64,000 bases of DNA. Source: a bacterium. GTDB taxonomy: Bacteria > Hinthialibacterota > Hinthialibacteria > Hinthialibacterales > Hinthialibacteraceae. The stretch is taken from positions 1 to 64,000 of the forward strand of contig WGLV01000018.1 in assembly GCA_016125385.1 (NCBI GenBank). The letters are read 5' to 3'. This document shows, piece by piece, positions 39,275 through 47,434 of this stretch. The number at the start of each line of letters is the position of its first letter. Position 1 is the stretch's first letter. Position numbers and translations under genes: made by a program. A model generated the notes under the pieces. It was not told the origin of the DNA. It saw only the letters and a program-made list of their open reading frames with translations, and did no database searches.

Positions 39275-40686
39275 AAACCATCGTCCGCAACACGATATTC
39301 ATGAACCTGTTCAACGTGTTCGGCCGCGCGTCGGGTTTTTTGCGCTACGCCGTGCTGGTGTATTTTCTCAGCGATCCGGACTACGCGCTGATCACCTTCG
39401 GCTTCAGTTTCGGACGCATGTGCCGCCATTTCATGGACGGCGGACTCGACAACCTCATCACCCGCGACGGCGCGCGTTCGCCGGAAAAGATTCCCTCGTT
39501 TCTGCTCAACAGCTTTATTCTCAAGGCCATTCTGGGCGCGCTGTTTTTTATCGCCGCGTATTTTTACCTGTATGGCGCGCGGGGGCTCAGCCCGCGTGAG
39601 CTGGCGGTGGTGTACGTCTCGATGATCGGCTCGGGCATGACCTCGATGACCGGCGTGATGCGCAGCGGTTTTTCAGCCATCGAACGGATGGAGTATATCT
39701 TTTACACCAACACGCCCTCCCGGATGATTTCCATCGCGGCGCTGCTGGCCGTTTTGTATTTCAAACTCTCGCTGATCTGGGCGGCTTGGGCGGTCGCTCT
39801 GGAGCCCATCATCTGGCTGGGCGCGATGGCGTATTGTTCGGTGGGCCGTTTTTCGCTACGCCGCGCGTCGGCTTCATGGGGCGCGATCGTCTATATGATT
39901 TCTGAATCGTGGGCGCTGGCGGTGTTCGGTTTCTTCAACATTTTTTATCTCAGCCTCGACGTCATCATGATCGAATATCTGATGGGCGGGCGCGAGGCGG
40001 TGGCGCCGTACACCCTCGCCAGCCTGTTCATGGAAGGCGTTTCGTTGTTATTGACCGGATACATTTTCGCGGTGTTTCCCGTCTTTTCGCGATACTACCC
40101 GCGCGACGAAGACGCGTTCCGGCGGCTGTTCAGGCAGTCGTGCGTCATCATGACGGCGGCGGCCGCGCCGGTGTCGGCGCTGTTGTTTTTCTGGGCGGAC
40201 GGCTGGATGAACTTCATCCGCGAGACCGGCCCGGTTTCGAGCCAGGTGATGAGCATTCTGGCGATCAACACCGTGCTTTCGATGCTCAACACGCTGCTGG
40301 TGGTGGTGTTTACCGCGCGCGACCGCCAACGCTGGCTGGTGGCGTTTACCGGGCTGGCTGTGACGGTTTCGTTCACGACGAACTGGGTGATGATTCCGAT
40401 CTACCAGCAACCCGGCGGCGCCATCGCGACGCTGATTTCACAGGCGCTGCTGTTTATGGTGATGGCGTTTTCATGCCGCCGCCTGTTCGGGCTGACGCCG
40501 CCCTTCGCACGCATGGGCGGCCTGCTGGCGGTCTCGTTCGCGGCGGGCGCGGCGGTGAAATGCCTGCCCGTCCCTCTGCTGGCGGTTCCATTCTGCTACG
40601 CCGCCGCGCTTACGCCGATCGCTCATTTCACCGGCGTGTTCACCCTGAACGACGCGCGCCGCTTTCAGACCATGCTGAAGGCATGA
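39271..40686 (+). CDS. Wzx-like oligosaccharide-lipid flippase
   Basis: A 471-residue integral membrane protein of the MOP exporter superfamily (polysaccharide flippase). About 12-14 hydrophobic segments are visible, with the family's N-terminal pattern NTIFMNLFNVFGRASGFLRYAVL. Such proteins turn undecaprenyl-linked sugars across the inner membrane for O-antigen, capsule or teichoic-like polymer assembly. The TTG start overlaps the stop of the preceding gene. No glycosyltransferase genes are directly next to it, although a GT-C protein lies 3 kb downstream. Confidence 0.85.
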   Translation: MKTIVRNTIFMNLFNVFGRASGFLRYAVLVYFLSDPDYALITFGFSFGRMCRHFMDGGLDNLITRDGARSPEKIPSFLLNSFILKAILGALFFIAAYFYLYGARGLSPRELAVVYVSMIGSGMTSMTGVMRSGFSAIERMEYIFYTNTPSRMISIAALLAVLYFKLSLIWAAWAVALEPIIWLGAMAYCSVGRFSLRRASASWGAIVYMISESWALAVFGFFNIFYLSLDVIMIEYLMGGREAVAPYTLASLFMEGVSLLLTGYIFAVFPVFSRYYPRDEDAFRRLFRQSCVIMTAAAAPVSALLFFWADGWMNFIRETGPVSSQVMSILAINTVLSMLNTLLVVVFTARDRQRWLVAFTGLAVTVSFTTNWVMIPIYQQPGGAIATLISQALLFMVMAFSCRRLFGLTPPFARMGGLLAVSFAAGAAVKCLPVPLLAVPFCYAAALTPIAHFTGVFTLNDARRFQTMLKA

Positions 40687-40923
40687 CCCGGCGTTTGATC
40701 GGACTCGCGCCCTTGGGTAAAACTTTTCCCGCTCAAGAGACGCTCCGCCCAAAGTCTCATTCGCTTGCAAAAGTTTCACCCGGCGGTCGCTTTACGATTC
40801 CATTCACCCTTGCCCGAACACGCGTCTCCGATCAATCTTTTTATAGAGAGCGTCGATAACCCGGTTCATCATGAACCCGGGCATGACCCGCGAATAGCTG
40901 AATGTAACTTTGGTATAAAAAAG

Positions 40924-42051
40924 ATGACCGTCTATTTCGACCATAACGCCACCACCCCGGTTCACCCCGCTGTGCTTGAAGCCATGCTGCCCCATTTCAG
41001 CGAACAGTACGGCAACGCCTCGTGCCTCTACAAACTGGGGGTCGACGCGAGTTACGCGCTTGAAAAAGCCCGGCTGGAGACCGCCCGCCTGATCGGCGCG
41101 CGCGCGGAGGAGATCGTCTTCACCAGCGGCGGCACCGAATCGGACAACCTCGCGCTGAGAGGCATCGTACTCGCCACCGGGCGCAAACACGTCATCACCA
41201 GCGCGATCGAACACCCCGCCGTGCTACGCACCTGCCAGTACCTGGAAAAACATCTGGGCTGCCGCGTCGACTATCTGCCCGCCGATGGAGACGGGCGCAT
41301 CGATCCGTATTCGATTGAAGCCCTTTTGACGGACGAAACCTGCGTCATCAGCGTAATGACCGCCAATAACGAGACCGGGGCGATTCAGCCGCTGCGCGAA
41401 ATCGCCGATCTGGCCAAGCGTAAAAACGTATTCTTCCATACCGACGCGGTGCAGGCGGCGGGACGCCTGCCGCTCGACGTGAACCGCCTCGGGGCCGATC
41501 TGGTTTCGCTTTCGGCGCACAAGTTTTACGGCCCCAAGGGCGTGGGCGCACTGTTTGTGCGCAAGAGCGTGAACCTGGTCCCGCTGTTGCAGGGCGGCGG
41601 GCACGAGAGCGGCCTGCGCGCGGGCACGGAAAACATCGCTGGAATCGCGGGCATGGGCATGGCCGCCAAACTGGCGCGCAAGGAGCTCGAATCGCGCGTG
41701 GAGCGGCTGAACCGGCTGGGCGCGCGGCTGTGGGAACGGCTGGAAGCGGCGCCCTTCGCCATCCGCCGCAACACGCCGCAAGACGACGCGCTGCCCGGCG
41801 TGTTGAACTTCAGCGTGGAGGGCGCGGACGGACGGGAACTGGTGCGCGCGCTTGATGAGAAGGGCTTTTGCGTGTCGGCGGGCTCGGCGTGTTCGAGCGG
41901 CAGAACCGAACCGTCAACCGTGTTGCGGGCGATGGGGCTGAGCGAAGAAGAAGCCAACGCCGCCATCCGCGTCTCACTGGGCCGCGCCAACACGGAAGAA
42001 GAGATCGACGCCTTCGCCGGCGCGCTGGCGGCGGTCACGCAAGCAGTATAA
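40924..42051 (+). CDS. Cysteine desulfurase (NifS/IscS family)
   Basis: A 375-residue pyridoxal-phosphate enzyme that takes sulfur from cysteine for Fe-S cluster, thiamine or tRNA sulfur. The start MTVYFDHNATTP, the PLP Lys in SAHKFYGPKG and the catalytic Cys loop SAGSACSSGRTEPS are all present. The active-site loop is the longer group-I (IscS/NifS) form. ATG 40924 is chosen because the family starts there; the longer frame from 40765 has no support. No IscU or SufE partner is adjacent. Confidence 0.95.
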   Translation: MTVYFDHNATTPVHPAVLEAMLPHFSEQYGNASCLYKLGVDASYALEKARLETARLIGARAEEIVFTSGGTESDNLALRGIVLATGRKHVITSAIEHPAVLRTCQYLEKHLGCRVDYLPADGDGRIDPYSIEALLTDETCVISVMTANNETGAIQPLREIADLAKRKNVFFHTDAVQAAGRLPLDVNRLGADLVSLSAHKFYGPKGVGALFVRKSVNLVPLLQGGGHESGLRAGTENIAGIAGMGMAAKLARKELESRVERLNRLGARLWERLEAAPFAIRRNTPQDDALPGVLNFSVEGADGRELVRALDEKGFCVSAGSACSSGRTEPSTVLRAMGLSEEEANAAIRVSLGRANTEEEIDAFAGALAAVTQAV

Positions 42052-42058
42052 AACAAAG

Positions 42059-42094
42059 GCCCCGCGCAGCCGAGATCCTTGTGCGGGGCTTTAT
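42059..42094. terminator. Bidirectional terminator after the cysteine desulfurase gene
   Basis: GCCCCGCGCA (42059-42068) pairs with TGTGCGGGGC (42080-42089) across an 11-base loop, with one G-T pair. TTTAT follows on the plus strand and CCTTTGTTTT on the minus strand, so it serves both convergent genes. Confidence 0.82.
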
Positions 42095-42120
42095 ACCGAC
42101 TCTTCTAAAAAATATCGTGA

Positions 42121-42948
42121 TTAAAGCGATTCGACGCTGATCAGTTTGAACGTCTGCTCCTCAAGGGGGATCCAATCCTGTTCCGCATTTATATCCCCTC
42201 CACCAAAGCGTTGCAGTACAATCAGAGACGGCATGTTGACATCGTTTTCGTGTTCTTTTTTGTTGATGTATTCGGAAAAATATAATTTCCGGATAACACC
42301 AGGGCTCTCATACTGATTCAACTCAATCAAATGTCCATTCACTTTATCAATAACGGCTTTTTTCATGACTTGGCCGGAAGTGGAATCCGAGAATTCCTTG
42401 ACTTCACCATCGTCTCGGTTCGAGGATTTCGCCGTTAGCTTATCCGTAGCCGGTTGAAGACAGTCGAGACTTTCTTCCAGACCAAACAATTCCGGTCCCA
42501 AAACCTTAAACGTATTCAGCACAACTTCGGGGGGTATATCCTTAACTCCCCGCACTCGTTCATACCCTTTCGGCAACACGGCGCGCATGATGACATTCTG
42601 GCTTTTTAAATCCAGCGTGAACGCGTTATGCTGCATGTGCGGATAAACATCGCCCGCTTGCGCGATATGCTCCACGGTATATTGATCTCCATTCAAGGTC
42701 ACCACAACTGTGTAGACTTGGCTACGTGGAGCTTTTTGTTTTTCCAGCCACTCCTGTTTTTGCTCCGGCGTCATGAACGGACTGTTAAATTTTCCATGAT
42801 CTTCCCAAGGGGAATAGATCATGATGCTAGCCTCATAGACCAACTTAACGCCGGATATTGTTTTCATGGGGAAACGCGTATAGTCATGAGCGAAACCGCT
42901 TACACAAGTCAACAAAAGAAGGCATGAGTACATCAGGGTTGACTTCAT
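42121..42948 (-). CDS. Secreted protein, unknown function
   Basis: A 275-residue exported protein: signal peptide MKSTLMYSCLLLLTCVSGFA, then a beta-rich domain with no recognised family. The start at 42948 has GGAGATAAAGAC directly ahead, a very good ribosome site, and the frame extending upstream to 43149 would cross the end of the next gene. It follows the cysteine-rich secreted gene by about 50 bases on the same strand, so the two may be one unit. The composition is AT-richer than most of the window. Confidence 0.75.
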   Translation of the reverse strand: MKSTLMYSCLLLLTCVSGFAHDYTRFPMKTISGVKLVYEASIMIYSPWEDHGKFNSPFMTPEQKQEWLEKQKAPRSQVYTVVVTLNGDQYTVEHIAQAGDVYPHMQHNAFTLDLKSQNVIMRAVLPKGYERVRGVKDIPPEVVLNTFKVLGPELFGLEESLDCLQPATDKLTAKSSNRDDGEVKEFSDSTSGQVMKKAVIDKVNGHLIELNQYESPGVIRKLYFSEYINKKEHENDVNMPSLIVLQRFGGGDINAEQDWIPLEEQTFKLISVESL

Positions 42949-43000
42949 GTCTTTATCTCCTCGATTTAAATTATAGCCCCAGTTCACCTTTAATTCGTCG

Positions 43001-43411
43001 TCACATGCAAATGTGTCTTCCCCACAATTGAGTGTAGTTGCCAACGATTTGACATCGTGGACTGCCATAAGCCTGCCACCATGGATTTTGCTGGCAGATA
43101 TTAACGGGACTGCAAGAGGGACAAAATTCAATGGGATGACAATAGCCAATGGAAGTCATGTAAAATCCATTTTCCAGTTCCGGATCGTACGTTAAGCCAG
43201 CACAAGGTGAAATCCCAAGTTCTTCCACTTCACAGCATGCCGTCAGGCCCTCTACATACCACACACAGAGCGAATTCAATTCGCTGCAATTACTGCAAGA
43301 ATATCCGTAAAACCAATATTCGGCGCACTTTGGGCAGCTATCACCAAATGACAAGATTGAACTCAAACAAAGAATTCCAACCCCAATTAAAAAACTTGTT
43401 CGTCTTGGAAT
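43001..43411 (-). CDS. Cysteine-rich small secreted protein with probable ATT start
   Basis: A 136-residue protein with 15 cysteines; the mature part holds pairs such as CPKC, CSNC, CPSC and a CC, spaced as in a disulfide-knit protein. The longest frame from a normal codon begins at TTG 43366 with half a signal peptide. Fifteen codons upstream there is ATT (43411) with AAAGGGG six bases ahead and an in-frame TAA immediately before; starting there gives PRRTSFLIGVGILCLSSILS, a complete signal peptide. So the real start is probably the rare codon ATT. It is AT-rich and lies just upstream of another secreted protein. Fold and role are unknown. Confidence 0.55.
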   Translation of the reverse strand: MPRRTSFLIGVGILCLSSILSFGDSCPKCAEYWFYGYSCSNCSELNSLCVWYVEGLTACCEVEELGISPCAGLTYDPELENGFYMTSIGYCHPIEFCPSCSPVNICQQNPWWQAYGSPRCQIVGNYTQLWGRHICM

Positions 43412-43746
43412 TTTTTACCCCTTTCACGTTAAATGCAAATCAAGGAAGAGAATATTCTAAAACAAGACAAACCGAGCAGTTCCAATTCTCCTTTTCATTT
43501 TTGGCAGATAACCATATCACATCCTTTTTTTTCTTTAAAATGCGCACTATGCGTATATTAAAACGACCAAGCCGGTGTTTTTCCACAGCATTAATAATAG
43601 TCTTTTTTTTTAATCAGTGTCAATATATTATTTTTTATCCTTCTAAAATCAGAACGGTCATTTAAATTGCAACAATGATTTTTAAGGATATCGAGATCTC
43701 GATATCAAGAGAAAGATAATTTTAATTTCTTTGTGTATAAAAACAG
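43412..43746. other. AT-rich intergenic region with a perfect palindrome
   Basis: 335 bases of clearly AT-rich sequence between the cysteine-rich gene and the GT-C gene. It carries the 20-bp palindrome described separately and probably the promoter of the secreted-protein pair. An open frame on the plus strand (43207-43665) overlaps it but has no protein-like features. Confidence 0.5.
43687..43706. repeat. Perfect 20-bp palindrome
   Basis: GATATCGAGA is followed directly by its own reverse complement TCTCGATATC with no spacer. Sites of this form are typical of dimeric regulators; the location is upstream of the secreted-protein pair and downstream of the GT-C gene stop. Confidence 0.7.
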
Positions 43747-45375
43747 TCAATTCACCGGTTGGGCGAGGGAGACGCTGACGCCTTCCGGCAGGCGGGGCGA
43801 GAAATCCTGAAGGGATTTCAAGAGGGTTTCGGCCTCGGCGGGGTTCACCGCGTAAAACGAGACGACCTGGTCGCCCACGGTGATTTTTTTATCGACCTTC
43901 CATTCCCCCATTTTGATCCAGTCTCCAGGGATCAGGGTTCCCCACCAGCTGTCGTAAATCACCGCGATACGCACGCCGCCGCCCCGCGCCCAGCGCTCGA
44001 AAAACGCGGGTGTCAACTGGTTGTGCATGGAGGCGAGCAGCGGCTCAAGGCTGCCCAGCCCGGCGCCGTCGAGGCAGCGGATATCGGCCAGAAAGTTGAT
44101 CGCGCCGATGTCGTTGGCGATCACCGCCGCGCCGGTGTAATACTCGCGAAGAAACAGGCCCATCTGGTATTGCTGCTGGTAGGTGTTGTACGACCCGGAA
44201 ACAATCTTGTTGAGCGTCAGGGTGTTGTAATAAAACGGTCCCGCCGCGGTCAGCAGGCCAAACGCAACGGCGGCGCCCATGCCCGCGCGCTCAGGAGCGG
44301 CGAGACCGGTCACCGCCCGGCGGATTCGCGCCAGAACGCCCGGCCCCAGCGGCGCCAGCGCCATGAAGGCGATGGCGAGCAGGTAGGCCTCGTAACGCTG
44401 AAACCAGCCGACCGAGGCCGTCGCGCAATGAGCGGCGGCGGTCATGAGATACACCGCCGCCAGCGGGCCGCGCGCGTCCTTCCAGCCCTCGTCGCGGCGC
44501 AAGACGTCGTACGACGCCGCCAGACAACCGATGAACGGAACCAGCAGGTGACCGGTGTTGAATAACTGCCCGAACAGCCGCATATAAAGCTGATAGAAGA
44601 ATCCCCAGCCGCCCTGGCTCATCAGGCTTTTCTGCAAAATCGGCGCGGGAGTAAAGGGCCAGCCGTTCATCAGCTGAACGGCTCCCATCAGCACGGGCGG
44701 CAACGCGCCGAACACCAGCATGCCCAGCGCGCATCGCCAGCGGCGGCGGGCGAAAAACAGAAACGCCCACGCCCCCACCACGAACGCCCCTTCATACCGC
44801 ATCGACGTGCAGAGCGCCGACAGGCCGAACAGCCAGCCGTCGCGGCGCGGCTCATCGCTCTCCCACTCGCGGGCGGCCAGCCAGCACAATGCGAATACGG
44901 TCAGAATATGGACGATGTGTTCCATGCCGAGGGCGATCATCGCCGGCAGGGGCAGAATAAACGAAAAGAGAACGCAGCCCGCCACGGCGGGCAAGGGCCG
45001 CCAGCCGCGCTCGATCAGATAGAGCATCATCATGACCAGCAGCGCCGCGCCGCACAGCGCCGAGACAGCCAGCGGGATCCACTCCAGCGGACCGAGCAGC
45101 CACATCGCGGCCCCCAGTAAAAGCGTCCAGCCCGGGGCCGACGACGCCGAGCTGAACCCGCTGAGCGAATCGCCCCAGACGCCGGATTGGGCGAGATGAC
45201 GCGCCATCGCCATGTGGATGTACGTATCGTCGATGGGGTAGGCGATGCGGCCGGTGAGGTGATAAATATCGATCTCAAGCCAGGTCATCAGCGCGGCGAA
45301 AAACGCCAGCGGCGTGACGACGGCCAGCCAGTTGACCGTTTTCGGTTCCATGAGTACGCCCCTGGCGTTGGACAT
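43747..45375 (-). CDS. GT-C-type integral membrane glycosyltransferase-like protein
   Basis: A 542-residue protein with about nine or ten membrane spans and a large C-terminal periplasmic region. The first loop after span 1 carries an acidic pair in YPIDDTYIHMAMAR, the position at which GT-C transferases bind their lipid-phosphate sugar donor. The usual job is to add a sugar from polyprenyl phosphate to a glycan, lipid or protein on the outer face. The DPM1-like enzyme at 5.6-6.3 kb could make the donor, but this is inference. GGGGGA precedes the start at 45375; an internal ATG at 45351 is a weaker alternative. Confidence 0.75.
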   Translation of the reverse strand: MSNARGVLMEPKTVNWLAVVTPLAFFAALMTWLEIDIYHLTGRIAYPIDDTYIHMAMARHLAQSGVWGDSLSGFSSASSAPGWTLLLGAAMWLLGPLEWIPLAVSALCGAALLVMMMLYLIERGWRPLPAVAGCVLFSFILPLPAMIALGMEHIVHILTVFALCWLAAREWESDEPRRDGWLFGLSALCTSMRYEGAFVVGAWAFLFFARRRWRCALGMLVFGALPPVLMGAVQLMNGWPFTPAPILQKSLMSQGGWGFFYQLYMRLFGQLFNTGHLLVPFIGCLAASYDVLRRDEGWKDARGPLAAVYLMTAAAHCATASVGWFQRYEAYLLAIAFMALAPLGPGVLARIRRAVTGLAAPERAGMGAAVAFGLLTAAGPFYYNTLTLNKIVSGSYNTYQQQYQMGLFLREYYTGAAVIANDIGAINFLADIRCLDGAGLGSLEPLLASMHNQLTPAFFERWARGGGVRIAVIYDSWWGTLIPGDWIKMGEWKVDKKITVGDQVVSFYAVNPAEAETLLKSLQDFSPRLPEGVSVSLAQPVN

Positions 45376-45538
45376 TGGCTCTGGTCTCCCCCGATCGGGC
45401 CGCGTTCGCGCCGCGCGGCGGAAGCGGGTCAGGCATGGCGCGGTGAATGGAACAACTTAAATATTCAGGGAACTCCTAGAAAAATCCGGATGAATTCATT
45501 ACCCTGATCGAAAATCAAACCAAGTCGAGACGACCGGT

Positions 45539-46027
45539 ATGCCGACACGCATATTTTTACTGTTATCCGCCCTGGCGATCGCGTTAACGACCGCCTGCGG
45601 CGCTCATTCGCCCCGTATCTTAGACGAGCGCTATAAAACCATCCACGTCTCCGTGGTTGAAAACAAAACCTACGAGGTGGCGCTGGAAGAAAGTTTCACC
45701 CGCGACCTGATCGAAGCCTTCAAGCGCGACGGGCGGCTGAAACTGACTTCGCGCAACAACGCCGATCTGAATCTCGACGTCGTCATCACCCGCACGCGGG
45801 TGTATCCCCTGACCTACAGCGATCTCGACCGCGCGGTGGGCTATTCGCTCGACGTGGTGGTCGAGGCGACGGTGACCGACTCGGCGGGCAACATACTGAT
45901 CGACAAGCGCCCGTTTCCCGGTTCGGGCGTCCAGATGTTGACCGAAGACCCCTCCACCGGCGGCTTGCGCAACGTGTCGGAAAACATCGCCGACAATATC
46001 ATCAGTTATCTGCTGGAAGGCTGGTAA
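45539..46027 (+). CDS. lptE: LptE-like LPS-assembly lipoprotein
   Basis: A 162-residue lipoprotein: signal segment MPTRIFLLLSALAIALTTAC with the lipid-bearing Cys, then a small alpha/beta domain. LptE helps LptD insert lipopolysaccharide in the outer membrane. The primary sequence of this family is weakly conserved; the call rests on the lipobox, size, the tandem strand-helix pattern, the final ENIADNIISYLLEGW helix, and especially on the neighbour: holA follows nine bases later, an arrangement shared by many Gram-negative bacteria. This is the best evidence in the window for a two-membrane cell with lipopolysaccharide. Confidence 0.75.
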   Translation: MPTRIFLLLSALAIALTTACGAHSPRILDERYKTIHVSVVENKTYEVALEESFTRDLIEAFKRDGRLKLTSRNNADLNLDVVITRTRVYPLTYSDLDRAVGYSLDVVVEATVTDSAGNILIDKRPFPGSGVQMLTEDPSTGGLRNVSENIADNIISYLLEGW

Positions 46028-46036
46028 CGGCCGATC

Positions 46037-47041
46037 ATGAGCCAGGCGAAACCCTCCCGCGTTACGGTTCTGGCGGGCGGCGACGCGATTCAACGCGAAG
46101 CGGCGATTCAGAAGATCGCCCGCGCCGCCTTTGAAGACGGCGGCGCCGAGATCGTCCGTTTTGACGCGAGCGAGCGCCAGACCGCGCGCGCGGTCGAAGA
46201 GCTGCTCTCGTTTTCGATGTTCTCGCCCAATCGAGTCATCGTGCTGGACCGGCTGGAAGGCATCCCCAAAAAGAAAGACGATTCAGGCGGCGATGACGGC
46301 GAGCGGTCAAAATCGGACCTCGACCTGGTCATCGATTTCATCAAGAATCCACGCGGCGACGCGCCGTTCGTCATGGCGGTCGATGCTGAAAAAAGCCTGC
46401 CCGCCGCGCTGAAAAAGAACCTGCCGTCCGGCGCGCTGGTTAAACTGGAAAAAACCACCGCCGAAAAAATCCGCCGCGCCGCGCTGAAAAAATGCCAGGA
46501 CGCGGGCGTGGAGATCACGCCCGCCGCGCTGACCGTGTTTATCGAACGGTGCGGCGACGACGCGGCCGCCGCCCAGCGCGAGCTCGAAAAGATTTTGCTC
46601 TGGGCTGAAAACGGTCAGGTCGTCGACGCGGACGACTGTAAACGCCTGATCGAGACTGAAGACGAAGAAAAAGTGTGGGAGATCACCGGCTCGATCGGCC
46701 GGAAAGACGTCAAAAAAGCCCTCGCCATGCTTCACCAGCTGCTTGAACAGGGCGACCATCCCTTGCGAATTCTGTTCACGGTCACCGGTCACTTTCGCCT
46801 GTTATACGCGATGCGCGCGCTTCAGTCGGACGGCGTGGACAAAAAAGAATGGCCCAAACGGCTGGGTAAACCCGCGTGGCTGATCGACAAGGGCCTGCGC
46901 GAGGCGCAGAAATTCAGCCTCGATTCATTGCGCGCCTCCATGCGGCTGTTGCTGCAAGCCGACATGGACGAAAAAGGCGGAAAATCGGACGGCGTGATGG
47001 TGATCGAACGCCTGGTGCTCGATCTGTGCCGTTTGGCCTGA
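46037..47041 (+). CDS. holA: DNA polymerase III delta subunit
   Basis: A 334-residue clamp-loader wrench subunit that opens the beta sliding clamp. Recognised from the N-terminal VTVLAGGDAIQREAAIQKI, the diverged AAA+ strand NRVIVLDRLEGIPK, the central GDDAAAAQRELEKILLWA helix pair and the C-terminal GDHPLRILFTVTGHFRLLYAMR, which are typical of delta rather than delta'. It follows lptE by nine bases, the order common in Gram-negative genomes. An acidic insertion (DDSGGDDGERSKSDLD) after strand 2 is longer than usual. Confidence 0.88.
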   Translation: MSQAKPSRVTVLAGGDAIQREAAIQKIARAAFEDGGAEIVRFDASERQTARAVEELLSFSMFSPNRVIVLDRLEGIPKKKDDSGGDDGERSKSDLDLVIDFIKNPRGDAPFVMAVDAEKSLPAALKKNLPSGALVKLEKTTAEKIRRAALKKCQDAGVEITPAALTVFIERCGDDAAAAQRELEKILLWAENGQVVDADDCKRLIETEDEEKVWEITGSIGRKDVKKALAMLHQLLEQGDHPLRILFTVTGHFRLLYAMRALQSDGVDKKEWPKRLGKPAWLIDKGLREAQKFSLDSLRASMRLLLQADMDEKGGKSDGVMVIERLVLDLCRLA

Positions 47042-47434
47042 AAAAACAGCACCCGGCTATTTCCTCAGCGCCCCACGGATTTCGCACCGGCGCCGATCCA
47101 CACATTGGCGCCATTTCGTAATGCGATCATGGTGACGTTGGAGGCGTTTTGTACTATCCTCCCCAAGGGGAACCGGCCGTCTCCCTTTCACCGCGCGGGC
47201 GGGCTCAAGTATGATAAGATGGGTTGTTTGAGTCCGTAAGCGGCCAATGTTCTGTTATCTGAATCGGTCAGGATGTTTTTTTCCACGCCTGTCGCGGCGC
47301 TGGACGCCGGAAAACCGGACCCCGCCGCCCCCATGAACGATCCGGCGCGCGCCGCTGGATGAGGGGGCGTATTCAATCGAAAAGACGATCGCCGGACGAG
47401 GCGGCGTCTCAGAATGACAAATGGAGAAGCAAGC
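47042..47434. other. 393-base intergenic region
   Basis: Between holA and the BNR-repeat protein gene. It includes several short GC-rich hairpin-forming stretches (for example GGCGCC copies near 47090-47111) and a possible -10 (TATGATAAG around 47209), plus GGAGAAGC before the next start. No gene or known structured RNA is recognised. Confidence 0.45.

Noticed and set aside
43207-43665. 152-codon plus-strand frame over the AT-rich secreted-protein region
   Set aside because: It overlaps the cysteine-rich gene and the palindrome, has no ribosome site and no domain-like order; AT-rich gaps produce such frames.
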